Shown here piece by piece: positions 1-5,244 of a stretch of DNA of 5,772 nt (the stretch's first letter is position 1; the number at the start of each line of letters is the position of its first letter). The notes below the pieces were generated by a model. That model had not been told where the DNA came from, made no database searches, and saw only the letters and a list, made by a program, of their open reading frames with translations. A program made the position numbers and the translations under genes. The stretch lies in contig JAIELO010000054.1 in assembly GCA_019752915.1 (NCBI GenBank), forward strand, positions 1 to 5,772, written 5' to 3'. The DNA comes from Burkholderiaceae bacterium (GTDB taxonomy: Bacteria > Pseudomonadota > Gammaproteobacteria > Burkholderiales > Burkholderiaceae_D).

Positions 1-901
1 GGGCGGCCTGACCCCGCCAAATCCTGATCTGCGTCCGGAGAAAGCCAAGATCTCGACCGCTGGTCTGGTACTGCAACCGGCCAAGGATGTCAGTGTGTCG
101 GTGGACTACTGGTTCGCCTACCGTCGCAATGAAATCGTGCGTCAGGATTTCAACGAACTATTCACCCAGCTCGTGGAAAAATATGGTCCGACGCTGGCCG
201 GCACCAGCGCTGCAATCCGTAATCCGATTAGCGATGCCGATCGCGGCACCATGGCGGCCGTGGCCACGATGTGCAAGAACGCAGTCAATGCAGCGGCATG
301 CGCGGGCAGCATTCCCGGCTACACAGTGGGCAATATCGGTGGTTTGATTAACTCCTACTCTAACCGTGGCCGTACCCTGATCGACGGCATCGATGTCGAT
401 GCGCGCACCTACTTCAGTCTGGGCGCCTACGGCAAGCTCAATACCGGCGTGTCGAGCACCTTCCGTCGCCGCGAAACCTATAACAGCGAAGACGGTACTG
501 GTTTCAGTGGTAACAACGTTGGCTACTACGATTCGCCACGTATCCGTGCTACCTTCAATGCCGACTGGGCTTACCGTGATTTCGTGACCAGCATGTTCGT
601 CAACTATACGGGTAAAACCAAATGGGCTTACGGCGCCTGGGATACTGAAAATGCTCCGGGAACCTGCAGCGCCGCCGGCGAGACAATGCCGCAGGGACTG
701 TGCGATGGTGCACCGGCCTACGTCACCGTCAATCTGGGCCTGAACTGGAAACCGCTGAAGAATCTGGAAGTGGGCTTGAACATCAAGAACCTGCTGAACA
801 AACAGCCGACTTACGATCCGAATGGCTGGGAAGGGTATAACCATAGCCAGAATCTGTTCGGTCGCCAGTACGCGTTCTCGGCGAATTACAAGTTCTTCTG
901 A
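1..901 (+). CDS. TonB-dependent outer-membrane receptor, C-terminal part (5' end outside window)
   Basis: This is the last 299 residues or so of a TonB-dependent receptor, an outer-membrane beta-barrel that imports large or scarce substrates using energy passed on by TonB-ExbB-ExbD. The frame is open from base 2 to the TGA at 899-901, so the gene begins upstream; the in-frame GTG at 95 is internal. Visible family marks are NPDLRPEK near the left edge, the strand GLVLQP followed by VSVSVDYW, NRGRTLIDGIDVD in mid-barrel, the late strand LEVGLNIKNLLNKQP, and a terminal strand ending in Phe-Phe, the aromatic end recognised by the Bam machinery. Alternating polar and hydrophobic residues fit barrel strands. 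Two pairs of cysteines (codons 272/299 and 665/701) lie in probable surface loops. The plug domain and TonB box are not in view, so the substrate cannot be read directly. The following exported GH109 enzyme, 38 bp downstream with no clear terminator between, suggests a glycan substrate; that is inference. Confidence 0.93.
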   Translation, partial: GGLTPPNPDLRPEKAKISTAGLVLQPAKDVSVSVDYWFAYRRNEIVRQDFNELFTQLVEKYGPTLAGTSAAIRNPISDADRGTMAAVATMCKNAVNAAACAGSIPGYTVGNIGGLINSYSNRGRTLIDGIDVDARTYFSLGAYGKLNTGVSSTFRRRETYNSEDGTGFSGNNVGYYDSPRIRATFNADWAYRDFVTSMFVNYTGKTKWAYGAWDTENAPGTCSAAGETMPQGLCDGAPAYVTVNLGLNWKPLKNLEVGLNIKNLLNKQPTYDPNGWEGYNHSQNLFGRQYAFSANYKFF

Positions 902-939
902 TCCGCTACAATGGCTCAACCTTATTAGAGTAATCAGTG

Positions 940-2313
940 ATGACTAATCAATTGAATAAGCAATTTGGTCGACGCGATTTTCTGATGGCTGGTGCGGCAC
1001 TGGCCGGGAGCTTGCTGCTCCCGTCCAGCTATGCAGCAACCCGTCAGAAACTGCGTCTGGGGATGATCGGCACCGGCATGCGTGGTCAGGTGCTGCTGCA
1101 GGAACTGCTGCGGCGCGACGATGTGGAGATGGTGGCGCTGTGCGACATTGATCCCATTATGCTGGGTAAAGCACTCCGCCAGATCGAAAAATTCGGCAAA
1201 GCGCGCCCGCAGACCTTTGGCGAGGAGGGCGATCCGCAAGCCTACAGGCGCATGCTCGATGCGGGCAAGCTCGATGGCGTGATCATCGCTACGCCGTGGG
1301 AGTGGCATGCGCCGATGGCGATCGCCGCGATGCAGGCCAAAGTTCCGGTCGGCTGCGAGGTGGTGGCCGGGATCACGCTGCAGGATCACTGGGATGTGCT
1401 GAACACCCAGCTGGCGACGGGTACACCGTATATGCTGCTCGAGAATGTCTGCTACCGCCGTGATGTGATGGCGGTGCTGCAGATGGTGCGCGCCGGCGTG
1501 TTCGGTGAACTGGTGCACCTGCAGGGCGGTTACCAGCATGACCTGCGCGCCGTGAAATTCAATAGCGGCGATCCGGCCCAGCCTTACGGCGGTGGCGCGG
1601 AGTTTGGTGCCAAGGGCTGGTCGGAGGCACGCTGGCGCACCGCCCACTCGGTGCAGCGCAATGGCGAGCTGTATCCCAGTCATGGCATCGGCCCGTGTGC
1701 GATGTACACCAACATCAATCGCGGCAACCGCTTCACCCGCATCAACAGCTTTGCCAGCAAGGCGCGTGGTCTGCATGAGTATGTGGTCAAGCAGGGCGGT
1801 AAGAACCATCCGAACGCACAGACCCAGTTCAGGCTGGGCGACGTGGTGACCACCACGCTGTCCTGTGCGAATGGCGAAACGATATTGCTGCAGCACGATA
1901 CCTCGCTGCCACGTCCGTATTCGCTGGGCTTCCGCGTGCAGGGTACCGATGGCCTGTGGATGGATGTGAACCACGCTATCCACGTCGAAGGCAAGAGCAA
2001 ACCGCACCAGTGGGATGACTTCCAGCAGTGGCAGGATCGCTACGAGCATCCGCTGTGGAAGAAGTACGCCAAGACGGCGGAAGGGGCAGGGCATGGCGGC
2101 ATGGACTTCTTCGTGATCCACTCCTTTGTGGAAGCGTTGAAAGCCGAGGCGCCAATGCCAATCGATATCTACGATGCGGTGACGTGGAGTGCCATCACGC
2201 CGCTGTCGGAGCAGTCGATTGCGCAGAACTACCAGACGCTGGATTTCCCCGACTTTACGGCCGGCCAGTGGCAGACGCGCAAGCCGATCTTTGCCTTCAA
2301 TGAGCGCTACTAA
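940..2313 (+). CDS. Tat-exported Gfo/Idh/MocA-fold glycosidase, GH109 type (alpha-N-acetylgalactosaminidase-like)
   Basis: A 457-residue protein with a twin-arginine signal: GRRDFL at residues 10-15, a hydrophobic stretch, and a probable cut after SYA (30-32). It therefore folds, with its cofactor, in the cytoplasm and acts in the periplasm. The mature part opens with a Rossmann motif (GMIGTGMRG, 41-49) and acidic residues after strand 2 (CDID, 68-71), as expected for NAD binding. GH109 enzymes use bound NAD in a transient oxidation and elimination cycle to cleave glycosides, with no net redox change. Strings I recognise from that family are TPWEWH (118-123), ENVCYRRDVMAVL (168-180), GGYQHDL (196-202), YPSHGIGP (245-252), NINRGNRFTRINSFASKARG (258-277), LPRPYSLGFRVQG (323-335) and GAGHGGMDFF (382-391). 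The EKP lysine motif of ordinary sugar dehydrogenases is replaced by E-V-V (140-142), which argues against a plain dehydrogenase. A GTG codon at 937 could also start the protein; ATG at 940 is preferred, 9 nt after GAG (928-930). The exact sugar specificity is not proven, since GH109 members vary. Confidence 0.9.
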   Translation: MTNQLNKQFGRRDFLMAGAALAGSLLLPSSYAATRQKLRLGMIGTGMRGQVLLQELLRRDDVEMVALCDIDPIMLGKALRQIEKFGKARPQTFGEEGDPQAYRRMLDAGKLDGVIIATPWEWHAPMAIAAMQAKVPVGCEVVAGITLQDHWDVLNTQLATGTPYMLLENVCYRRDVMAVLQMVRAGVFGELVHLQGGYQHDLRAVKFNSGDPAQPYGGGAEFGAKGWSEARWRTAHSVQRNGELYPSHGIGPCAMYTNINRGNRFTRINSFASKARGLHEYVVKQGGKNHPNAQTQFRLGDVVTTTLSCANGETILLQHDTSLPRPYSLGFRVQGTDGLWMDVNHAIHVEGKSKPHQWDDFQQWQDRYEHPLWKKYAKTAEGAGHGGMDFFVIHSFVEALKAEAPMPIDIYDAVTWSAITPLSEQSIAQNYQTLDFPDFTAGQWQTRKPIFAFNERY

Positions 2314-2334
2314 GCAGTGCGCTGAATTGGTTCT

Positions 2335-2357
2335 GCGAATACGTGGTATTTATTCGC
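2335..2357 (+). terminator. 7-bp hairpin after the GH109 gene, without a T tract
   Basis: GCGAATA (2335-2341) and TATTCGC (2351-2357) are perfect inverted repeats with a 9-nt loop, 21 bp after the GH109 stop codon and before the promoter of the next gene. A T-G wobble pair (2334/2358) could extend the stem. No run of T follows, so it is not a classical intrinsic terminator. It could protect the 3' end of the mRNA or mark a Rho-dependent end. The placement supports a transcript boundary here, but the evidence is weak. Confidence 0.35.
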
Positions 2358-2361
2358 GCCA

Positions 2362-2390
2362 CTGATCGATAAGGGTGGGCGGTGTACAAT
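2362..2390 (+). promoter_or_regulatory. Candidate sigma-70 promoter for the patatin-like lipoprotein gene
   Basis: A good -10 box, TACAAT (2385-2390, five of six consensus bases), lies 17 bp after CTGATC (2362-2367), a poor -35 box with three of six matches. Transcription would start near 2397, leaving a 5' leader of about 25 nt before the ATG at 2422. No strong Shine-Dalgarno sequence is seen in that leader. Position and spacing fit a promoter, but the -35 match is weak. Confidence 0.5.
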
Positions 2391-2421
2391 CTGGGCGCTT
2401 AAATCAATCGATAGACTGTCC

Positions 2422-3342
2422 ATGTTTGCACGCCGCCTCGCTCTGATCACCGTTGCCACCCTTGCCGCCAGCGTTCTGGTGGGCTGTAAAACCACGCCGG
2501 TGGCCGAAACGCCGGTACTGGCGGCGCCCGTGCCGGAGCCGCTGCCCCCGAAGAAAATCAAGATCGGACTGGCGCTCGGTGGTGGTGCGGCACGCGGTTT
2601 TGCCCACATCGGCGTAATCAAAGCACTCGAAGCGCAAGGCATCCATGCCGATATCGTGGTTGGCACCAGTGCCGGCAGCGTGGTGGGCGCCCTGTACGCA
2701 GCCGGTAATAGCGGCTATCAGTTGCAGAAAATCGCGCTGGAGATGGATGAAGCGTCGATTTCCGACTGGGCGCTGCCACTGTTCCGCAAGAGTACCGGCG
2801 TGCTGAAAGGCGAAGCGCTGCAAGCCTACGTCAACAAGGCTGTGAATAATCAGCCCATCGAAAAACTGAAAATCCCCTTCGGTGCGGTGGCGGCCGACCT
2901 GAAAGACGGTCAGCCGATCCTGTTCCAGCGCGGCAATACCGGCATGGCGGTACGCGCCTCGTCGGCCGTGCCGGGCGTATTTCAGCCGGTGACCATCAAC
3001 GGGCATACCTATGTGGATGGTGGTCTGATAGCGCCGGTGCCGGTGCGCTTTGCGCGTGACATGGGGGCCGACTTCGTGATCGCGGTGAATATTTCGACGC
3101 AGGCCGATGTGCAGGCCACCGTCAGTTCGCTCGACGTCATCATGCAGACCTTCAGTATCATGGGTCAGCGTATTAACCAGTATGAACTCAAGGATGCCGA
3201 CATCGTGATCGTGCCGAGTCTGGGCAAAATGGCGGGTAATGATTTTGCCGGCCGCAATCAGGCGATTCTGGCCGGTGAGCAGGCCGCCTCGCTGGTGATG
3301 GCGCAGATTAAACAGAAACTGGAAGCGAAGCGCCGTCCCTGA
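2422..3342 (+). CDS. Patatin-like phospholipase family lipoprotein (RssA-like)
   Basis: A 306-residue protein with a lipoprotein signal: two arginines at positions 4-5, a hydrophobic core, and the lipobox L-V-G-C at 19-22. Cys22 would be lipidated, and Lys23 at +2 is not an inner-membrane retention signal, so an outer-membrane anchor facing the periplasm is likely. A proline-rich linker (about 31-43) leads to a patatin domain. The domain shows the glycine-rich oxyanion-hole loop GGGAARG (53-59), the nucleophile elbow G-T-S-A-G (81-85, Ser83) and the second dyad residue in D-G-G (199-201, Asp199). All catalytic parts of the Ser-Asp lipase are therefore present. Patatin enzymes release fatty acids from phospholipids or related lipids, but the substrate here is unknown. 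The gene has its own probable promoter and stands 108 bp after the GH109 gene, so it is probably not part of that pair. The start at 2422 is fixed by the signal peptide, although no clear Shine-Dalgarno sequence precedes it. Confidence 0.93.
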   Translation: MFARRLALITVATLAASVLVGCKTTPVAETPVLAAPVPEPLPPKKIKIGLALGGGAARGFAHIGVIKALEAQGIHADIVVGTSAGSVVGALYAAGNSGYQLQKIALEMDEASISDWALPLFRKSTGVLKGEALQAYVNKAVNNQPIEKLKIPFGAVAADLKDGQPILFQRGNTGMAVRASSAVPGVFQPVTINGHTYVDGGLIAPVPVRFARDMGADFVIAVNISTQADVQATVSSLDVIMQTFSIMGQRINQYELKDADIVIVPSLGKMAGNDFAGRNQAILAGEQAASLVMAQIKQKLEAKRRP

Positions 3343-3347
3343 CCGGT

Positions 3348-3363
3348 AGCGCTGCGCTCTTTT
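3348..3363 (+). terminator. Weak possible terminator after the patatin-like gene
   Basis: AGCG (3348-3351) can pair with CGCT (3355-3358) across a 3-nt loop, and CTTTT follows at once, 5 bp after the stop codon. Four base pairs and four T residues make a weak hairpin terminator. Partial read-through into the next gene, 47 bp downstream of the stop, is likely if this works at all. Confidence 0.25.
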
Positions 3364-3389
3364 ACACGTCTTAGCTAAAAGGACATCTC

Positions 3390-3800
3390 ATGCAAACCAA
3401 ACCCTACCTGTCGCTCGCCGACGTCAAGAAAATCGCCGCTGCGGCCGAAGCCGAAGCGGTCGCCAATAACTGGCCAGTGGTGATTGCCATCGTTGACGAT
3501 GGCGGTCATCTGCTGTGGTTGCAGCGTCAGGATGGCGCTGCACCGCTGTCGGCGCATATCGCGCCGGCCAAGGCGCGCGTTTCGGCACTGGGCCGCCGCG
3601 AATCGAAGATCTACGAAGACATGATCAACAACGGTCGCGTGTCCTTCCTGAGCGCACCGGCGCCACAGACCGACGGCATGCTGGAAGGCGGCGTACCGAT
3701 CATCGTCGATGGTCATATCATCGGTGCAGTGGGTGTGTCGGGTGTGAAATCGGCAGAAGATGCGCAGATCGCCAAAGCCGGTATCGCTGCTCTGAACTAA
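3390..3800 (+). CDS. HbpS/GlcG-type (DUF336) small heme-binding-like protein
   Basis: A 136-residue protein of the GlcG/HbpS family, complete at about the usual length for cytoplasmic members. The family pattern is clear: an N-terminal helix (LSLADVKKIAAAAEAEA, 8-24), the strand VVIAIVDDGGHLLWLQR (30-46), a helix with APAKARVSALGR (58-69), and the C-terminal sheet EGGVPIIVDGHIIGAVGVSG (99-118) followed by a helix of the form EDAQIAKAGIAAL. No signal peptide or membrane segment is present, so it should be cytoplasmic. Streptomyces HbpS binds heme and takes part in redox sensing, and GlcG is encoded in glycolate operons. Neither glycolate genes nor a sensor kinase lie nearby, so its job here is not known. 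A strong Shine-Dalgarno sequence, AAAAGGA (3377-3383), sits 6 nt before the ATG and fixes the start. No convincing promoter is seen in the 47-bp gap, so it may be read through from the patatin-like gene. A strong terminator follows. Confidence 0.9.
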   Translation: MQTKPYLSLADVKKIAAAAEAEAVANNWPVVIAIVDDGGHLLWLQRQDGAAPLSAHIAPAKARVSALGRRESKIYEDMINNGRVSFLSAPAPQTDGMLEGGVPIIVDGHIIGAVGVSGVKSAEDAQIAKAGIAALN

Positions 3801-3820
3801 TTGACAAGCTTATTGTCGAA

Positions 3821-3853
3821 AGCCGGCCGCTCTGCGCGTGCCGGCTTTTTTTT
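3821..3853 (+). terminator. Strong intrinsic terminator after the DUF336 gene
   Basis: AGCCGGC (3821-3827) pairs perfectly with GCCGGCT (3840-3846), and the A residues at 3819-3820 can extend the stem into the T run. Eight T residues (3846-3853) follow. The 12-nt loop can form a small inner CGC/GCG stem. A second hairpin, GACAA/TTGTC (3803-3807 with 3813-3817), lies just before it. It is 20 bp after the stop codon and separates this block from carAB. Confidence 0.92.
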
Positions 3854-3876
3854 ACGTGCAAACGGCCGGTCATGCA

Positions 3877-3905
3877 TTGCCAAGCAGGCGAGATTTGGTT
3901 ATAAT
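3877..3905 (+). promoter_or_regulatory. Near-consensus sigma-70 promoter of carAB
   Basis: TTGCCA (3877-3882, five of six consensus bases) and a perfect TATAAT (3900-3905) are separated by exactly 17 bp. The predicted start is near 3912, giving a leader of about 142 nt. The site lies just after the terminator of the preceding gene and is the only strong promoter seen before carA. Such a strong promoter fits a housekeeping operon whose output may be limited at a later step. E. coli carAB instead has two promoters, one controlled by pyrimidines and one by ArgR; a second one was not found here. Confidence 0.85.
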
Positions 3906-3993
3906 TCAAAGGTTTAGCCAATCTCACATCTACCGTAGCGACTACCACTCAATCCATCATCAATCTGACCTTCTTATCCAGCCTGCGACGGCT

Positions 3994-4035
3994 GTGAGAG
4001 CACGACGGTCGTCTGACGTGGCGCAGCTACGGTAA
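3994..4035 (+). other. Possible arginine-rich leader peptide upstream of carA
   Basis: From a GTG at 3994 the frame reads MRARRSSDVAQLR and stops at TAA (4033-4035), eight bases before the carA Shine-Dalgarno block begins. Four of 13 codons are arginine (AGA, CGA, CGG, CGG), types that are scarce in the neighbouring genes, where CGC and CGT dominate. The stop codon falls within the 3' arm of the leader's long inverted repeat. Against this reading, the GTG has only a weak purine stretch upstream and no clear Shine-Dalgarno sequence, and a frame this short can occur by chance. Confidence 0.2.
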
Positions 4036-4042
4036 CTTTATC

Positions 4043-4047
4043 AGGAG
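4043..4047 (+). promoter_or_regulatory. Shine-Dalgarno sequence deciding the carA TTG start
   Basis: AGGAG at 4043-4047 is the only strong ribosome-binding site before carA. The TTG at 4048 touches it and is too close to use. The TTG at 4054 is 6 nt away, a normal spacing. No ATG or GTG lies in this frame between the site and the conserved ILALADGT strand, so TTG at 4054 is the best start. Confidence 0.75.
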
Positions 4048-4053
4048 TTGCCC

Positions 4054-5244
4054 TTGCCGCCATTTTTTTCTGGCCCCGCCGTTCCAGCCATACTGGCCCT
4101 CGCTGACGGAACCATTTTCAAAGGTTTTTCGATCGGTGCAGCCGGCCACACGACCGGCGAAGTGGTCTTTAATACGTCCATGACCGGCTATCAGGAAATC
4201 CTGACCGATCCTTCCTACAGCCGCCAGATGGTCACCTTGACCTATCCGCATATCGGCAACTACGGGATTAATCCCGAAGACGTCGAATCCTCCAAAGTAC
4301 ACGCCGCCGGTCTGATTATCCGTGACCTGCCGCTGATTGCTTCGAATTTCCGCTCCACCCAGTCGCTGTCCGATTACCTGAAGGCCGAGAACGTTGTCGC
4401 CATCGCCGGTATCGATACCCGCAAACTGACCCGTATCCTGCGCGAGAAGGGGGCCCAGTCCGGCGCCATTCTGGTTGGTACGCAAGGTAACGAGCCGTCC
4501 GAATCGCAGGCGCTGGATCTGGCCCGTTCCTTCCCCGGCCTGTCCGGCATGGATCTGGCCAAGGTCGTCAGCGTCGCTGCCAGCTACGAATTCACGGAAA
4601 CCGAATGGGTGCTGGGCGAAGGCTACGGCAAACTCTCTGACTCGCGGTTCCACGTAGTCGCCTACGACTTCGGCGTGAAGCGCAACATCCTGCGCATGCT
4701 GACCTCGCGCGGCTGCAAAGTCACCGTGGTTCCAGCACAGACCAGCGCTGCCGACGTGCTGGCACTGAACCCGGACGGCGTGTTCCTGTCGAACGGTCCT
4801 GGCGACCCGCAGCCTTGCGATTACGCGATTGCTGCTGCCAAGGTGTTCATGGAGAAGAAGATTCCGCTGTTCGGTATCTGCCTCGGTCACCAGATCATGG
4901 GTCTGGCCTCCGGTGCCACCACCCTGAAAATGAAATTCGGCCACCACGGCGCGAACCACCCGGTACAGGATCTGGACAGCAAAAAAGTCATGATCACCTC
5001 GCAGAACCACGGTTTTGCAGTGGATCCGGACACGCTGCCAGCCAACTGCCGCGTTACCCACGTGTCGCTGTTTGACGGTTCGCTGCAGGGCTTCGCCCGC
5101 ACCGACACGCCAGCGTTCTGCTTCCAGGGTCACCCTGAAGCTTCGCCCGGCCCGACTGACGTCGCTTACCTGTTTGACCGCTTCATCGGCCTGATGGAAG
5201 CGACTGGAGAAAAAACAAATGCGGGGAAAAAAGTAAATGCCTAA
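4054..5244 (+). CDS. carA: Carbamoyl phosphate synthetase small subunit (glutamine amidotransferase)
   Basis: CarA hydrolyses glutamine and passes ammonia through a tunnel to CarB, which makes carbamoyl phosphate for both arginine and pyrimidine synthesis in the cytoplasm. The 396-residue protein (from TTG at 4054) has the full family layout. The N-terminal CPSase domain includes [20 protein letters not shown] (35-54), [10 protein letters not shown] (62-71) and [15 protein letters not shown] (121-135). The class I glutamine amidotransferase domain starts at about 199 ([18 protein letters not shown]) and includes LSNGPGDP (245-252). The catalytic triad is visible: Cys276 in FGICLGHQ, with His360 and Glu362 in [10 protein letters not shown]. 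Length and motifs match E. coli CarA with a slightly longer N terminus ([12 protein letters not shown]). The start codon is TTG, which is uncommon. The lysine- and asparagine-rich tail ends in a TAA that lies inside the first codons of carB. A strong promoter and a possibly structured leader precede the gene. Confidence 0.97.
   Translation: MPPFFSGPAVPAILALADGTIFKGFSIGAAGHTTGEVVFNTSMTGYQEILTDPSYSRQMVTLTYPHIGNYGINPEDVESSKVHAAGLIIRDLPLIASNFRSTQSLSDYLKAENVVAIAGIDTRKLTRILREKGAQSGAILVGTQGNEPSESQALDLARSFPGLSGMDLAKVVSVAASYEFTETEWVLGEGYGKLSDSRFHVVAYDFGVKRNILRMLTSRGCKVTVVPAQTSAADVLALNPDGVFLSNGPGDPQPCDYAIAAAKVFMEKKIPLFGICLGHQIMGLASGATTLKMKFGHHGANHPVQDLDSKKVMITSQNHGFAVDPDTLPANCRVTHVSLFDGSLQGFARTDTPAFCFQGHPEASPGPTDVAYLFDRFIGLMEATGEKTNAGKKVNA

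Larger units (their letters stand above)
3912..4053 (+). promoter_or_regulatory. carA 5' leader with inverted repeats (possible structured control region)
   Basis: The leader has two halves: a G-poor stretch rich in A, C and T (about 3918-3983), then a G-rich part able to fold. TACCGTAGC (3931-3939) is perfectly complementary to GCTACGGTA (4026-4034), which would close a large loop ending 8 nt before the carA Shine-Dalgarno sequence. Inside are the hairpins CAGCC/GGCTG (3979-3983 with 3990-3994) and ACGA/TCGT (4002-4005 with 4009-4012). TCTCACA (3922-3928) can pair with TGTGAGA (3993-3999); this competes with the first hairpin and crosses the 9-bp pairing. No T run is present, so a terminator-type attenuator is not indicated. 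I do not recognise a known riboswitch. Whether the leader regulates anything is inference. Confidence 0.4.

Noticed and set aside
87..347. Alternative plus-strand frame of 86 codons inside the receptor gene
   Set aside because: It overlaps the well-supported receptor frame, has no family features and is rich in Arg and Ala, as out-of-frame GC-rich DNA usually is.
911..928. Short ATG frame (ATG GCT CAA CCT TAT TAG) between the receptor and GH109 genes
   Set aside because: It has only five codons, no ribosome-binding site and no notable composition; it is most likely chance.
934..2121. Minus-strand open frame of 395 codons opposite the GH109 gene, and a similar one at 158-919 opposite the TonB receptor
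   Set aside because: The plus-strand genes have clear motifs, whereas the antisense translations are rich in His, Arg and Ala with no recognisable domain or ribosome-binding site.
2365..2413. ATCGATA repeated at 2365-2371 and 2407-2413, flanking the patatin-gene -10 region 42 bp apart
   Set aside because: The 42-bp spacing would suit two operator sites on one DNA face, but seven bases with a self-palindromic core repeat easily by chance and no known regulator site is recognised.
3895..3908. Possible ArgR box (TGAAT-N4-ATTCA type) over the carAB -10 region
   Set aside because: Only the right half (ATTCA, 3904-3908) matches; the left half matches two of five bases, and the right half overlaps the TATAAT box, so the match is probably a by-product of the promoter.
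3838..4035. A 65-codon plus-strand frame covering the terminator, promoter and leader before carA
   Set aside because: It would start inside the terminator hairpin and upstream of the carAB promoter, so it would not be on the main transcript. Only its last 13 codons, from the GTG at 3994, are considered separately.
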